From Pythium myriotylum (Eukaryota; Oomycota; Peronosporomycetes; Pythiales; Pythiaceae), in contig JALJCQ010000033.1 in assembly GCA_023091665.1 (NCBI GenBank), positions 372,001-436,000 on the forward strand: a stretch of DNA of 64,000 bases, given 5' to 3'. Shown one piece after another: positions 25,698-35,316 of this stretch. How positions within the stretch are numbered: the stretch's first letter is position 1; each line of letters opens with the position of its first letter. A program made the translations under genes and the position numbers. The notes under the pieces are model-generated. The model was not told the origin of the DNA. It searched no databases and saw only the letters and a program-made list of their open reading frames with translations.

Positions 25698-26916
25698 TTC
25701 GTGTTTGACGGTCCGCCGTTTTACGGTGATGATGATTAGAAGGCTGCTTGGTGAAACGCATGCACTCTCGAAGGGGAGTGTTGACACCAATTCAAGTGCG
25801 ATTCAAATACGTCTTCCTCAATTCATGCGTTGAATTGCTGTCTACTGTTTCAAGTTATTCGGATTTGAACATTTGAAGCCGGCCAGGCTATGTACAGCTG
25901 GCCCACAGCGAGCTGCCGAATTTGGAACTGCGACCTTCGATGAGCTGGAACAGAGACGATCCATTCTCGCCTTCATGTGGCAGGCTCTTTGGTCGAGGAT
26001 CCTCAAGTGAAGAGATCGGACTTGAGTTGTGTGTACGTTGCGCTATCACGTCGCAGAAACTGCCGCCCTCTCCCTCCGCGAAGAACACGCGAGCGCATGG
26101 CGAGCCCAGAGCTGCTCACGAGCTCGCAGTTGCCGCTCGTTCTCGACGGCCGAGGGGTGCCTCCCATCCAAGTTCAGCGACTGTACAGAGCACCACATGG
26201 CGGCGCAGGCGAGAATGACCCACGTTCCCAGGATGAACCAGATGCGAAGATGGTCGCCTGGCGGGCAGGCTCTCAGGTCTGTCTGCCATTGCTCGCACTG
26301 ACTCACGGCATCGGACAGTCGAGCCCAACACGGAAGTCGGTCCTCGCATCTTGGTGGCGTCGCGCGACCCAGAACGCGGGGGGCCAACGTCATCGTCTCA
26401 TCTCGGCATTTTCTCAATCCGCGATCCGTCGAAGACTCGAACCGTCGAGAAGCGTACCGTACCTACTGTCCTGCCCCGAAGAGATCCAGAGTGTCGGTCG
26501 GCGCGGCGCTCCACCACGCGTCGCCACGGCCGTGCCTGGCGGCCACGCACGACCTCCCATCCTTGATATCCGCGTGCCGGACGACCCGGTTGGTTGGCTG
26601 TCTGGCGCGCCCGTCTGCTTCCCTCGTGCATCTGCTCGCAGTCACTGGGGGCGGCGAAAGGGAAAGCGTCTGTACGAGCGTCACGCGTCACGGATGACAG
26701 TTTCGCAAAGGGCGGTGAGGTTTTAGTGAGGTTTTATCGCGTCGCTCCTCCCCCTTCTCCCCCTGCCTCCGCTCTGTTCCTCCCTCCCCTCCGCCATTCG
26801 CACATTCGCGCGCCCACAGCTTCGTCGCCCGACACTCGGGAGAAAGCCCTGCCCAGTCACTCCCCCCTTTCCCCCCCTTTTTCCGATCGGCGTCGATCCG
26901 CGACGGCCTGGCGACC
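25698..26916. other. 1.2 kb divergent intergenic region
   Basis: Lies between the minus-strand CDF gene and the plus-strand corepressor gene. Open frames occur on both strands (for example 25977-26726), but their composition and lack of motifs mark them as chance. The last 150 bp before the corepressor start are strongly pyrimidine-rich on the plus strand (CCTCCCCTTC-type runs), fitting a 5' leader or promoter. I see no RNA gene or mobile element. Confidence 0.5.
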
Positions 26917-29087
26917 ATGGCCACGCCCAAGATGGAGGAAACCAACAGCGTACGTGCGCCTGCCCTGGCTGGCTGCTTGCTTAGAGCTCACGCCGTCCCC
27001 CTCAATAGCTGACACGCCAATTGTCGGCGGCGAATGAAGAAGCGTGGCTCACCATGGGCCGCATCGCCGAGATGATGGGCGACGACGAGAACACGATGCT
27101 CGCGTACGAGAAAGTCTTGTCCCACAACCGCCTCAACGCCACCGCGCTCTTCGCCATCGGCTGCTGCTACGAGAAAGTCGAGGACTACACCAAGGCGGCC
27201 GACTGCTTCCGCGGGCTCGTTTCGCTCAACGAACAGAACTCGGAGGCTTGGGGCCATCTCGGCTACTGCTGTCTCATGATGAACGACCTCACGAGCGCGC
27301 ACACGGCGTACCAGTACGCCATGTACAATAACCCGATGTCGCAGAAGGACCCGAGCATGTGGTACGGCATCGGGCAGCTCTACGAACGTCTCGGTTCGCT
27401 CGAGCATGCGCAAGAGTCGTTCGAGGCCGTCCTGCGCTTCGAGCCGAATTTCAACATGGCACTCGAGGTCAAGTTCCGACTTGGCATAATCGCCAAGCAG
27501 CGCGGCGACTACGAGGGCGCGCTCGAGCGTCTCAAGTCGGTGCTTCACGACGTACAGACGAACATGCAAACCAACGAGATGGCCAGTGACATTTGGACGC
27601 AGATCGGCCATGTGTACGAGCTCAAGGATGAGGTAAGAGGCGAGACTTCGTGCAGTTGTAGTGACCGGTGGGTGACTCACAGAACTCTCTTCTAGATCCA
27701 ACTCGCGAAGAGCTCCTACATGAAAGTTGCGGAGCTTAACCCTAACAACGCCAAGCCACTTCAGCAGCTAGGTTGGCTGTGCCTGAAGCATGGTGAGCAC
27801 GCGAATGCGATTGACTACCTCAAGAAGGCAGTCAACATCGACCCAAACGACGGCAAGGGCTGGTACCTTCTCGGTCGATGCTACATGGCTGTCCACGAGT
27901 TTGAGGAGGCTTATGACGCCTACAAACACGCCGTAACCACGGACTCTCAGAACCCGAACGTCTGGTGCTCCCTAGGCGTGCTTTTCTACCAGCTCAACCA
28001 GCACCTCGATGCACTCGACGCCTACTCGCGAGCGATCAACATCAACCCCAACATCTGCGAGGTTTGGTACAATGTGGGCACTCTCTACGACACGTGCAAC
28101 CAGACTAGCGATGCGCGCGATGCGTACCAGAAGGCTGCCGAGCTCGGAGCAGATGCTCAGTTCATCCGCGAGAGACTTGAATTGCTGAGAGCCCGTGAGA
28201 CGGGTCAGTCCACGATCGGAATGCCGGGTGCAAACTCTGCCCCAGGTCCGTCTGAGCCGCCAACTACGTCGCCAATGCCCACGTTTTCGGCTCGCCCAAC
28301 GGCTGAAACGAATTACGCAGCTCAACCAGGTGCTCCTGGACAAGGAAACCCGGTCATCGGTGCGCCAGGATCGGCTCCAGGTGGATCAATGCCTCACATT
28401 CTTCGTGGAGGTAGCGCACCAGGCGAAGGCCCGATGGCGATGGGTAACGGGCCCCCGTCCGGTGGACCCGGCAAGCGTCCAGATGGACCAGGTGGGATTC
28501 CTACGAGCAGCGCCATGAACCAAGGACGCGTCATGGGCAGCAACGGTGGCGGAATGGAAATGATGCGAGGTATGAGCCGAGGTGTGAGCATCGGAAACAC
28601 AATGATGCCTCGCGGTGTGATGGGCGGACCGATGGTCCCAGGTATGCAGCAATCGCATCCACAGGCGGCCCAGCCCGTCCCCGTGCACCACGCACAGGCT
28701 CAGGCTGCCCATGCTGCTCAGGCCCAGGCTCACCATGCCCAGATGGCGCAGGCCCAGGCCCATCACCACGCCCAGATGCAAGCTGCTCAACATCACGCTC
28801 AGAGCCAGCTCCCTCCTGGCCACATGCAACAGGGTGACCGACGCGGTCTCCCTGGGCGTCCGATCAAGGAAGAAGGACCCGGAGGACTGAGATATCCGAT
28901 GGATGGAGATAGGAAGATGGGACCTCCTCCTCCACAGCGTCTTGCTGGCTTGAACCCGAAGAACCTCGGTGGTCCTCCGCAAGGTCTTGGTGGTCCACAG
29001 CCTCGACGTGACGCTTTCCCGATGCCGATGGCTGATCAGAAGCATCGCGGACACTCGTCTTTGCCACCTCCTCCTGGACGACGATAA
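26917..29087 (+). CDS. Ssn6/Cyc8-like TPR transcriptional corepressor
   Basis: Nuclear adaptor that, in fungi, works with Tup1 to repress transcription. Three exons (26917-26949, 27009-27632, 27696-29087) give 682 aa; the first encodes only 11 residues (MATPKMEETNS). About ten tandem tetratricopeptide repeats run from residue 15 to about 420. Examples are EAWGHLGYCCLMMNDLTSAH, PLQQLGWLCLKHGEHANAID and VWCSLGVLFYQLNQHLDALD. The rest is low complexity: Gly/Pro/Met-rich, then a His/Ala/Gln block (AQAAHAAQAQAHHAQMAQAQ) resembling the Q/A tracts of yeast Cyc8. The C-terminus is Pro-rich. Identity rests on the arrangement of TPRs followed by a Q/A-rich tail and on the specific repeat sequences. No Tup1 homologue is visible in this window. 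Confidence 0.92.
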
Positions 29088-29416
29088 ACTTACGCCGTTT
29101 CGCGCTACGTTGTCGTTGTTACCAACGAAACGAGGTGATGATTACTAGTAGATACCAGACAGAAGAGATCAAGTTTGCCTGGAGTGATCGGACTCCGCAA
29201 ACAGGCAGTGGTCGAAAAAGAAGAAAAAGCTAGTGTAGGATAATTATTCCCAAACGAGAGCAATTCAGAGTCTCCATGACGGACTAAAGATGCTTACCAT
29301 TCCAATGCTAAAAAAATTCGAGACTACCGAGCTTTGGCACGAACGCTCTTGTGATCTCCAAAACGGACGAAAGACGGGTACGTTCTTGTTTCAAACCACG
29401 TTGTGGTATCTAGGTC
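29088..29416. other. convergent 3' intergenic region
   Basis: A 329-bp gap between the 3' ends of the corepressor (+) and SSF1 (-). It contains A-rich stretches compatible with 3' untranslated sequence on both sides. No gene is seen. Confidence 0.5.
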
Positions 29417-31114
29417 TTACTTACGCTTACCACCCTTCTTGTTGTCCTTGCCCTTCCCTTTGGTCGGTCGCTGGCGGACAACCTTTCCCTTCGCAGAGCC
29501 ACCCTGCGCGGCAAGTTGATTCTGTTTGAAACGGAATCGCGCAGCCTTATCGGATGGGGCCATCTCGTTGTGCTTCTGCTGTGGCTTGGACGCAAGGTGC
29601 GCCTTCTTATCTGCCTCCTTCTTCTTGTTCTTTTTATCAAACATGAATGCATCTGGCTCTTCGCCAACCTCCTGACGGTAGTACTCTGCATCATCGAGTT
29701 CCGAATCGTTGTCGTTGGCTGGGCGGTAGCCGTCGTCGTATTGGTTATCTCCGTCTTGGGCTTTCTTTCGCTCTAGCTTGCGCTGCTTCTTGGCCTCACG
29801 TGCCTCATTCTTTTTGTCCACATTGGCCTCCTGCTCCTCGCGTCGCTTGCGCTTGAGCGCCTGCGCCATTTCACGCTTCGCTTTATCCTTCGCAGCTTCT
29901 TCAGGCGACTTATTGACTGTTCATCAAGCACGTTTAGCCTCGCAGAGTTAAAGACAACCAGTTCGTAGGTCAAATGCTTACTGTAGGCGTGATAGAGCAC
30001 GTCGCCCTCGCATATCTCGCGTTCAACTTTAGTCAGCTTCAGTGTAAGGCGCGGACCAATCTCAGTCAGCCGCACTGCACTCTTTTCTGACTTCTGGTTG
30101 CCGCGTCCACGAAATGAATCAGGCAGAGTGACGTGCGTAGATTCGTCCTCGGCCTCCGAGTCTGAGGTGACGCCTCCATCATTGCCACCCGTAGCGCCAC
30201 GACCGAGCACGTACTCGCTGATGTCTTCCAACTTTGAGAGGTTGGGAATTTTAGCACGAACGATGTTCTTGACGCTGAGGAGTTCAGATGTCAGGAGGAG
30301 TTCAGATGTCAGGTATCTAATGCGCACAGTTTAAGCGGTTGGCAAGCGCACCTCTTTGTGAGTCCTAGCGGATTTGCGCGCACGATATACTGGCGGAACT
30401 CGACGGTGTCGGTTTCTTTCTCGTAGTTAAATAGCACGACTCGGCGGCACTCGGCGAGCTTTACAGTTTGCACGTCGATGGGCGGGAACATATTTTGAAA
30501 CGTAACATTCATGAGCTTGATATGGTCCTCCGATCCCGTAAAGTTGTTTAGCACAACAAGTGGCTTTGTCGAAAACGACGACTGATGTGCACGCGTGTTA
30601 GAAACAAAACACGACAGCAACCATCTTGAGTGGAACTCACCGAGGTGTCTACTGGCCGCTTATGGACGAGGTGCACCTGGCTCATAAGTGAGTACCCGAC
30701 GGCCTTGAACGAAAGAGTTGGGCCGCGCGGAATACGAGCAATCTTAAGATTTGTGCCGGCGTCCGTGTTCGTGAAGAAGATGAAGTGCGTGACGCCGAGC
30801 GGCGCGCCGACGGCGATGAAGTCCTTGAGTGTGTTCTTCCGCTTCTCGCGCAGCTTGTCAGCTGTAAAAGGCAGCATGGCACGGCGCACATCCTGGACGA
30901 GCTCCGAGATAATGCTCGGCACCTTGCCCATCTTGAATACGAAACTCATGGGAGTGTTCTCATCCTCGGCGTTGGCGCGCTCCACGACATGGGTCCTGGT
31001 CTTCTTCTGCTCGGAGAGAATTCGTCAGTTTCACTCGTGAGATGCTCGCCCCCACCAAGAAGACGAGGCTTCGAGCGTGCAACCACGTACTCGGCGTCCT
31101 CCTTTCTTCGGCAT
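29417..31114 (-). CDS. PPAN: SSF1/Peter Pan-type Brix-domain ribosome biogenesis factor
   Basis: Nucleolar protein needed for pre-60S (27S rRNA) maturation. Five exons (31114-31091, 31006-30641, 30581-30352, 30274-29982, 29916-29417) give 470 aa. The tiny first exon encodes MPKKGGRR and joins KKTRTHVVERANAEDENTP, the basic start typical of the family. The Brix domain follows: MSFVFKMGKVPSIISELVQD, VGAPLGVTHFIFFTN, IARIPRGPTLSFK, LVVLNNF and NVTFQNMFPPIDV. KIPNLSKLEDISEYVLGRG and GPRLTLKLTKVEREICEGDV complete it. The C-terminal 160 residues are Lys/Glu-rich and end KKGGKRK, as expected for a nucleolar protein. The third intron carries a perfect 18-bp tandem repeat next to its acceptor. Every junction keeps phase. 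Confidence 0.95.
30277..30312. repeat. perfect tandem duplication (2 x 18 bp) beside an SSF1 splice acceptor
   Basis: The unit GAGGAGTTCAGATGTCAG occurs twice with no spacer (30277-30294 and 30295-30312). Read on the gene strand, each copy carries a CTGAC branch-like motif and a CT-rich stretch. The acceptor AG used by the exon lies immediately after the second copy in transcription order. Confidence 0.95.
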
Positions 31115-31213
31115 CGTTCAAGCGGCAACACGAGAGCTGGAAATTGGCTTTGTTTCCCACACCCTTTCACGGTTCATTGGCTGGACACCAACCACAGTCA
31201 TCACACCTGATTC

Positions 31214-31233
31214 TCTGAGACCACGGTCTCAGA
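31214..31233. repeat. inverted repeat, 9-bp arms
   Basis: Perfect arms TCTGAGACC and GGTCTCAGA with a 2-nt loop. The arm sequence GGTCT/TCTGAGAC recurs in the larger hairpin at 31378-31412. Confidence 0.85.
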
Positions 31234-31377
31234 AATGACTATATAGTAACACCTCTAGATAGTGCCTCTGTGGCAACAGCTGCCAGAGTAGAATAGTGAC
31301 AGAGCACTCTATGCCTCCAACGTTGATGTGTGCTTGCACGATGCCGTTTTCCGATTCGGAGGTGTCTCACGTCACAT

Positions 31378-31412
31378 GGTCTGAGACTGCTGAGGCTCAG
31401 CAGTCTCAGACC
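31378..31412. repeat. perfect inverted repeat, 17-bp arms, 1-nt loop
   Basis: Arms GGTCTGAGACTGCTGAG and CTCAGCAGTCTCAGACC are separated by a single G. It directly abuts the next hairpin. It could fold as a cruciform or RNA hairpin; function unknown. Confidence 0.95.
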
Positions 31413-31451
31413 GAGCTCACCAGCGGCTCAGCCTGAGCCGCTGGTGAGCTC
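31413..31451. repeat. perfect inverted repeat, 19-bp arms, 1-nt loop
   Basis: Arms GAGCTCACCAGCGGCTCAG and CTGAGCCGCTGGTGAGCTC are separated by a single C. It begins at the base after the preceding hairpin ends, so the two form a 74-bp back-to-back pair. Function unknown. Confidence 0.95.
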
Positions 31452-31727
31452 CATCCACTGTTTGTGGAACGGAACGCTCCCACATGGACATCTCGCCTAG
31501 CACCGTGATAGGGGAGACGTGCTCCAACCATGCTGTGGTCAATTACCCGTGTATTCGGACTGAGATCTTCAATCCACATGGTCTTCGGAAGAGAAAACCG
31601 CCATAACATGGCAGATTCCTACCACCAGTCATTGATGATGTGAATGCAATGGATCTGGCTCTTGGAGATTGTTTAGCGTAGTAACTTCGTCCAAACCCGT
31701 CACTTCTCCTTTCGCTCTCATCCCAAC

Positions 31728-32636
31728 ATGCTGTCTTCCTCGCCACGACGACAGCATCTCTTTGTCTACATGACACTTTTATTCTTCACCCTCGTAAGCA
31801 CGGTTGACGCGCAGTCTGCGAATGAAACCAAGGTTGACAAAGCAGGGAACGCCACTGCAACGACACCAACACCATCGCCAACAGTTAACACCAATGCGGT
31901 CCCCGCACCATCTGCACTTCCCGGCTCCTCGACGTTTGCCAAGACCCCAAACGTGCAATGTGACTCCGTCGTCGCGAATGCTTCGATGCAGATCTACTCC
32001 AACAACCGCCTGCTATTCGACAAATGCGTGGCGGAGTCAAAGTACCAGGTATTTCCCTACAGTGGGACGCTCCCGACGAGGCAACAAATCGATTCGATGG
32101 TCCGTGCTGAGTCTTGTCGATCTGTGTTTACTGCGTGCGTTCTAGCCAACCTACCTCAGTGTGACATTGGTGGACTCGCCCTCAAGAGTGCGACCGAAAC
32201 ATTACTAAAAATTGCCATTGACGTTCTTGATGGCAAGGAAGCGCCGGACTCAGCTAAGTTTTATGAGCTTCTTCTGTGGCGTCGAGACGTAAATCTCGCA
32301 CAGGCGAAGGGACTGGCATACGATCAAGACTCTCAGTTGTATGGCGAGTACTCTCGGAACCTTTGGAAAGCTCTCACAAACACTGAGGTGAAGGTTTCCC
32401 ACGACCTGACTATTTCCTTTGACGAAAGCAGCTCCAGTAGCGGTACATTGGACGCGACAAGTGGATCGGATGTGTCTGATGTGGTCGGGACAGTGAAGGC
32501 ACCAGTCGTTATCGATGGCGGGAGCTTTGCAAACAACGCGACTAAGAATTCCGGGACTAGTTCACAGCCGACCCGGTGCAGTTTTGTCAGCTTGACGACC
32601 ATGGCTATCGTCTTGATTGGGACGCACTTGTGGTGA
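31728..32636 (+). CDS. elicitin-like protein 1, secreted, probable GPI anchor
   Basis: Single-exon, 302 aa. A signal peptide is predicted around residues 12-27 (FVYMTLLFFTLVSTVDA). A Thr/Pro-rich linker (TPTPSPT) precedes an elicitin-like domain from about residue 82. Cysteines at NVQC, FDKC, AESC, FTAC and PQC match elicitin C3, C27, C56 and C71 in spacing, plus one extra (FTAC). The two partners of the classical C51-C95 disulfide are absent. A conserved extension follows (LLWRRDVNLAQAKG to HDLTISFDE). Then comes a Ser/Thr-rich stretch and a hydrophobic C-terminal tail (SLTTMAIVLIGTHLW) suggesting GPI attachment. Known elicitins bind sterols and lipids outside the cell; binding here is inference. 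It is first of four related genes on this strand. Confidence 0.88.
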   Translation: MLSSSPRRQHLFVYMTLLFFTLVSTVDAQSANETKVDKAGNATATTPTPSPTVNTNAVPAPSALPGSSTFAKTPNVQCDSVVANASMQIYSNNRLLFDKCVAESKYQVFPYSGTLPTRQQIDSMVRAESCRSVFTACVLANLPQCDIGGLALKSATETLLKIAIDVLDGKEAPDSAKFYELLLWRRDVNLAQAKGLAYDQDSQLYGEYSRNLWKALTNTEVKVSHDLTISFDESSSSSGTLDATSGSDVSDVVGTVKAPVVIDGGSFANNATKNSGTSSQPTRCSFVSLTTMAIVLIGTHLW

Positions 32637-33147
32637 TGAACTCTTGCAAGTGGATACGCCCGTATAGTTGGTATGAGGCTCCACAGCTGTCGAGAAATAC
32701 AGTGGACAGTAGTGCAATCGTCTGCACGGTGGTGGATCGTGCTGAAAGGCTCTTTCTTCCCAATTGAAGTGGTGGACTCAACACGAGCTGACGACGATGG
32801 CCGCCGTTCCCGCTGAGATGGCTACACTCGCCTTCGAAAATCCTAGAAACCAGATAAAATCCGTCTAATGTGATGGCCATCTCAGTGGACCGGCTCTCTT
32901 GGACTGATCCGGTTCCGCGGCGCCAGGGTGGGTGCTGGTCGTTGCGCGAGCGTCGCTCTTCCGTTTATATGGAGATTTCTATGCACCGACTGGGATGCGC
33001 CGCGGCCTACTGGACAGTTGGCTGCCTGACGAGGTGACGCGGCGACTGAGGCGAGCTGATCACGGTCAAGCGTGCGACGCACGCCTGACAGATCATCGGG
33101 TCAGCAACGGGGCTAGGCTCGTCCAGAGCTGATTTGGAGCCACGGAA
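32637..33147. other. intergenic region between elicitin-like genes 1 and 2
   Basis: A 511-bp spacer. Short open frames on both strands (for example 32932-33132) have no recognisable features or similarity to the neighbouring elicitin-like genes. No repeat or RNA gene is seen. Confidence 0.5.
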
Positions 33148-34284
33148 ATGAAGAGTCCGCTGCTACTGCTGACGCTTGTCGCGGCCGCGACCTCGGCCGT
33201 CGAATCCCAACCGAGATCTCCGGCGTGGAAGTGGTGGCCACGGCCGCCGCCAAACCTCGACACGCCCGCGCCGACGCCAAGTGTGGTCGACGTGGATCCT
33301 GCGCCAACACCATCACCAACAGCTTCGGAGATCCCTTCAGTGGCCCAGAACCAAACCAACGAGACACCTCAACTCACGATGGTGACATCAGCGCCGACAC
33401 CCAACGTCACGATGCTTCCTGAAACATCGACACCAGAACCAACAACTCCCACGCCATCTCCCGTGCCGACCACTCCAGCACCAGCGCGCTATGTGCCCCC
33501 GCCGATCCCGGTGGCCACGAACGATTCCACAACATTCAGGAAAGTTCCTTCCGTCGTCTGCGACGACAAGGTCGCTAACACGATCTACGCGATCTACGAA
33601 AAGAACCACGATCTTTTTGACTCCTGCGCGAAAAACAGCGAGTACCAGATCTTTCCCTATTCGGGGACAAAGCCGACGGCCGATCAGATCCATGAGATGG
33701 CGACGACTAAGGCCTGTACCGTGCTCTTCACTGCCTGCGTTGTGGCGAACCTCCCCGAATGTGACACAAGCGGCATTAGCCTCAAAGCTGTAACAGAGAC
33801 TCTGCTGAAGATCACGATGGATGTGGAGCACGGCAAAAGTTCGCCAGACACGGACCGGTTTCACCGCATGCACATCTGGCGCCGTGACTCAAATCTTGCG
33901 AAGGCTGCTGGAGTGCCCAACGGGAATGATTCCGCGCTGTACGCCGAGTTTGCTCGGGATTTGCCGGAGGCTTTGGCAAAGTATAGTGTTGATATCAAGG
34001 ATGATCTCACAATTGTTTACACCGAGGCAAGTGGCAGCAATTCTAACAGAAGCTACACATTCGATCGAGCTGCTGGCTCGATGGCGGCAGCTGCCGGAGA
34101 AGTGCACGCCAACAGTGAGGCCACAGATGAGGGAAGCGGAGTGGACCAAGAGCCCTCCCCAAGCATTGGTAGCAACAGTAGCAGTTCTACCGAAGCCAGG
34201 ACCATGAGCGGCGCGCTCCTTCACCGTGACACTCATTTTGCGAGTCTAGGTCTTGTAGTGTTTGGTTTGGTCATAGCTGTGTAA
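33148..34284 (+). CDS. elicitin-like protein 2, secreted, probable GPI anchor
   Basis: Single-exon, 378 aa, the longest of the four. A short signal peptide (KSPLLLLTLVAAATSAVES) is followed by a roughly 110-residue Pro/Thr-rich region containing repeated APTPS/PTPSP motifs. This probably forms an O-glycosylated stalk placed before the elicitin-like domain. The domain has cysteines at SVVC, FDSC, TKAC, FTAC and PEC. These match elicitin C3, C27, C56 and C71, with one extra cysteine and no C51/C95 pair. Conserved blocks shared with gene 3 include EYQIFPYSGTKPT, KAVTETLLKIT and IWRRDSNLAKAAGVP. The C-terminus is Ser-rich and ends in a hydrophobic segment (ASLGLVVFGLVIAV), consistent with a GPI signal. 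It is closest to gene 3, suggesting tandem duplication. Confidence 0.9.
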   Translation: MKSPLLLLTLVAAATSAVESQPRSPAWKWWPRPPPNLDTPAPTPSVVDVDPAPTPSPTASEIPSVAQNQTNETPQLTMVTSAPTPNVTMLPETSTPEPTTPTPSPVPTTPAPARYVPPPIPVATNDSTTFRKVPSVVCDDKVANTIYAIYEKNHDLFDSCAKNSEYQIFPYSGTKPTADQIHEMATTKACTVLFTACVVANLPECDTSGISLKAVTETLLKITMDVEHGKSSPDTDRFHRMHIWRRDSNLAKAAGVPNGNDSALYAEFARDLPEALAKYSVDIKDDLTIVYTEASGSNSNRSYTFDRAAGSMAAAAGEVHANSEATDEGSGVDQEPSPSIGSNSSSSTEARTMSGALLHRDTHFASLGLVVFGLVIAV

Positions 34285-34687
34285 AAACGTCGTCCTTGCG
34301 AAAGTCGGGTTCGTGTTCGAGACAAAATCAGCGTGCACGACAAATTCTAGTGCAGAGATCGGGATCTCTGAGGAGATCTCCACTCGCCTCAGCATGAAGA
34401 GAGCGGTACAAGCGCTCCTCACTTGCGCTCTTCTGCGGCACCCAGTCTCATCCGAGGTTGAAGAGTGAAAAGAAGAGGAGAAAACTCGCGTCGGGAGCTT
34501 CAATAAAACCTTCACGTACCTCTCCATAGAATCAAGTACCTGAGTTGCGGCAAAGCTGAACGACTGCAGATGGCTGGATGCTACAACTTCCTTCTATAGG
34601 AAAGTGCATCATCGTTTTCGATGATGGCTCTTTCGCGTGGAAGCAAGTGTCAAAAGCGATAATCCGCAGGGCTCTGTCGCACAACGA

Positions 34688-34751
<64 letters not shown>

Positions 34752-35316
34752 ACCGATTGCGTGGAACGTGTGAGGCGGCGTCTTCGGTGATGGCTCATGT
34801 GAAGATCTTGGATAGCGTTGAGATCCAATGAACATCCAATTGCTTGCTATTCGATAGCGGGCAGGAATTGAATGTTGTCAACTTGAACCCGCGGCGCTGA
34901 ATCCGGAGCGAGCTTGCTGAGCGTTGTCGCGCATCGTCTGATCCAGTCGGTTCTCGTTCACACACATCTCAGTGAGACTTGGTCCGTCTTTCCCGCGCAC
35001 CCATCTGGCTGTGATGGGGGCACAACACCCGAATGACGTCGGCACTGGTTCCGGCGCCGGTTCTGTAATTGATGTGTCTCCTCAACGGACTCAGGCTCGT
35101 TTGTATCAGCGGGAGAGGTGGACTCTGCAGCTGCCTATGCAGAGACCACACTCCAGAGAGTGACTAAAGTTGCATGTGACGTCGACGGTCGCAGCGTTGC
35201 ACCGTACTGCGCTGTACAGATCTCACGCGAGCTTGTCTGAACGCCGCCGACGATCAGTCGGGTATGCTCTTTAGTTTGGATTTTGCGATCGAGACTCAAC
35301 ACGCCCTGCGACCACC
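34285..35316. other. 1.03 kb intergenic region with compound microsatellite
   Basis: Spacer between elicitin-like genes 2 and 3. Apart from the microsatellite I see only short, featureless open frames on either strand. No transposon ends or RNA genes are evident. Confidence 0.5.
34694..34751. repeat. compound microsatellite (CT)n(CA)n
   Basis: About 39 nt of CT dinucleotide repeat (34694-34732) passes directly into about 19 nt of AC repeat (to 34751). Simple-sequence tract; likely length-polymorphic. Confidence 0.97.

Larger units (their letters stand above)
31115..31727. other. 613-bp intergenic region with three inverted repeats
   Basis: Between the 5' end of SSF1 (-) and the first elicitin-like gene (+). 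It contains no credible gene. Its notable content is one small and two large perfect inverted repeats, listed separately. The final 60 bp before the elicitin-like ATG are pyrimidine-rich (CACTTCTCCTTTCGCTCTCATCCC). Confidence 0.6.

Noticed and set aside
25977..26726. 249-aa plus-strand frame upstream of the corepressor
   Set aside because: Low-complexity composition, no motifs, lies in the expected promoter region.
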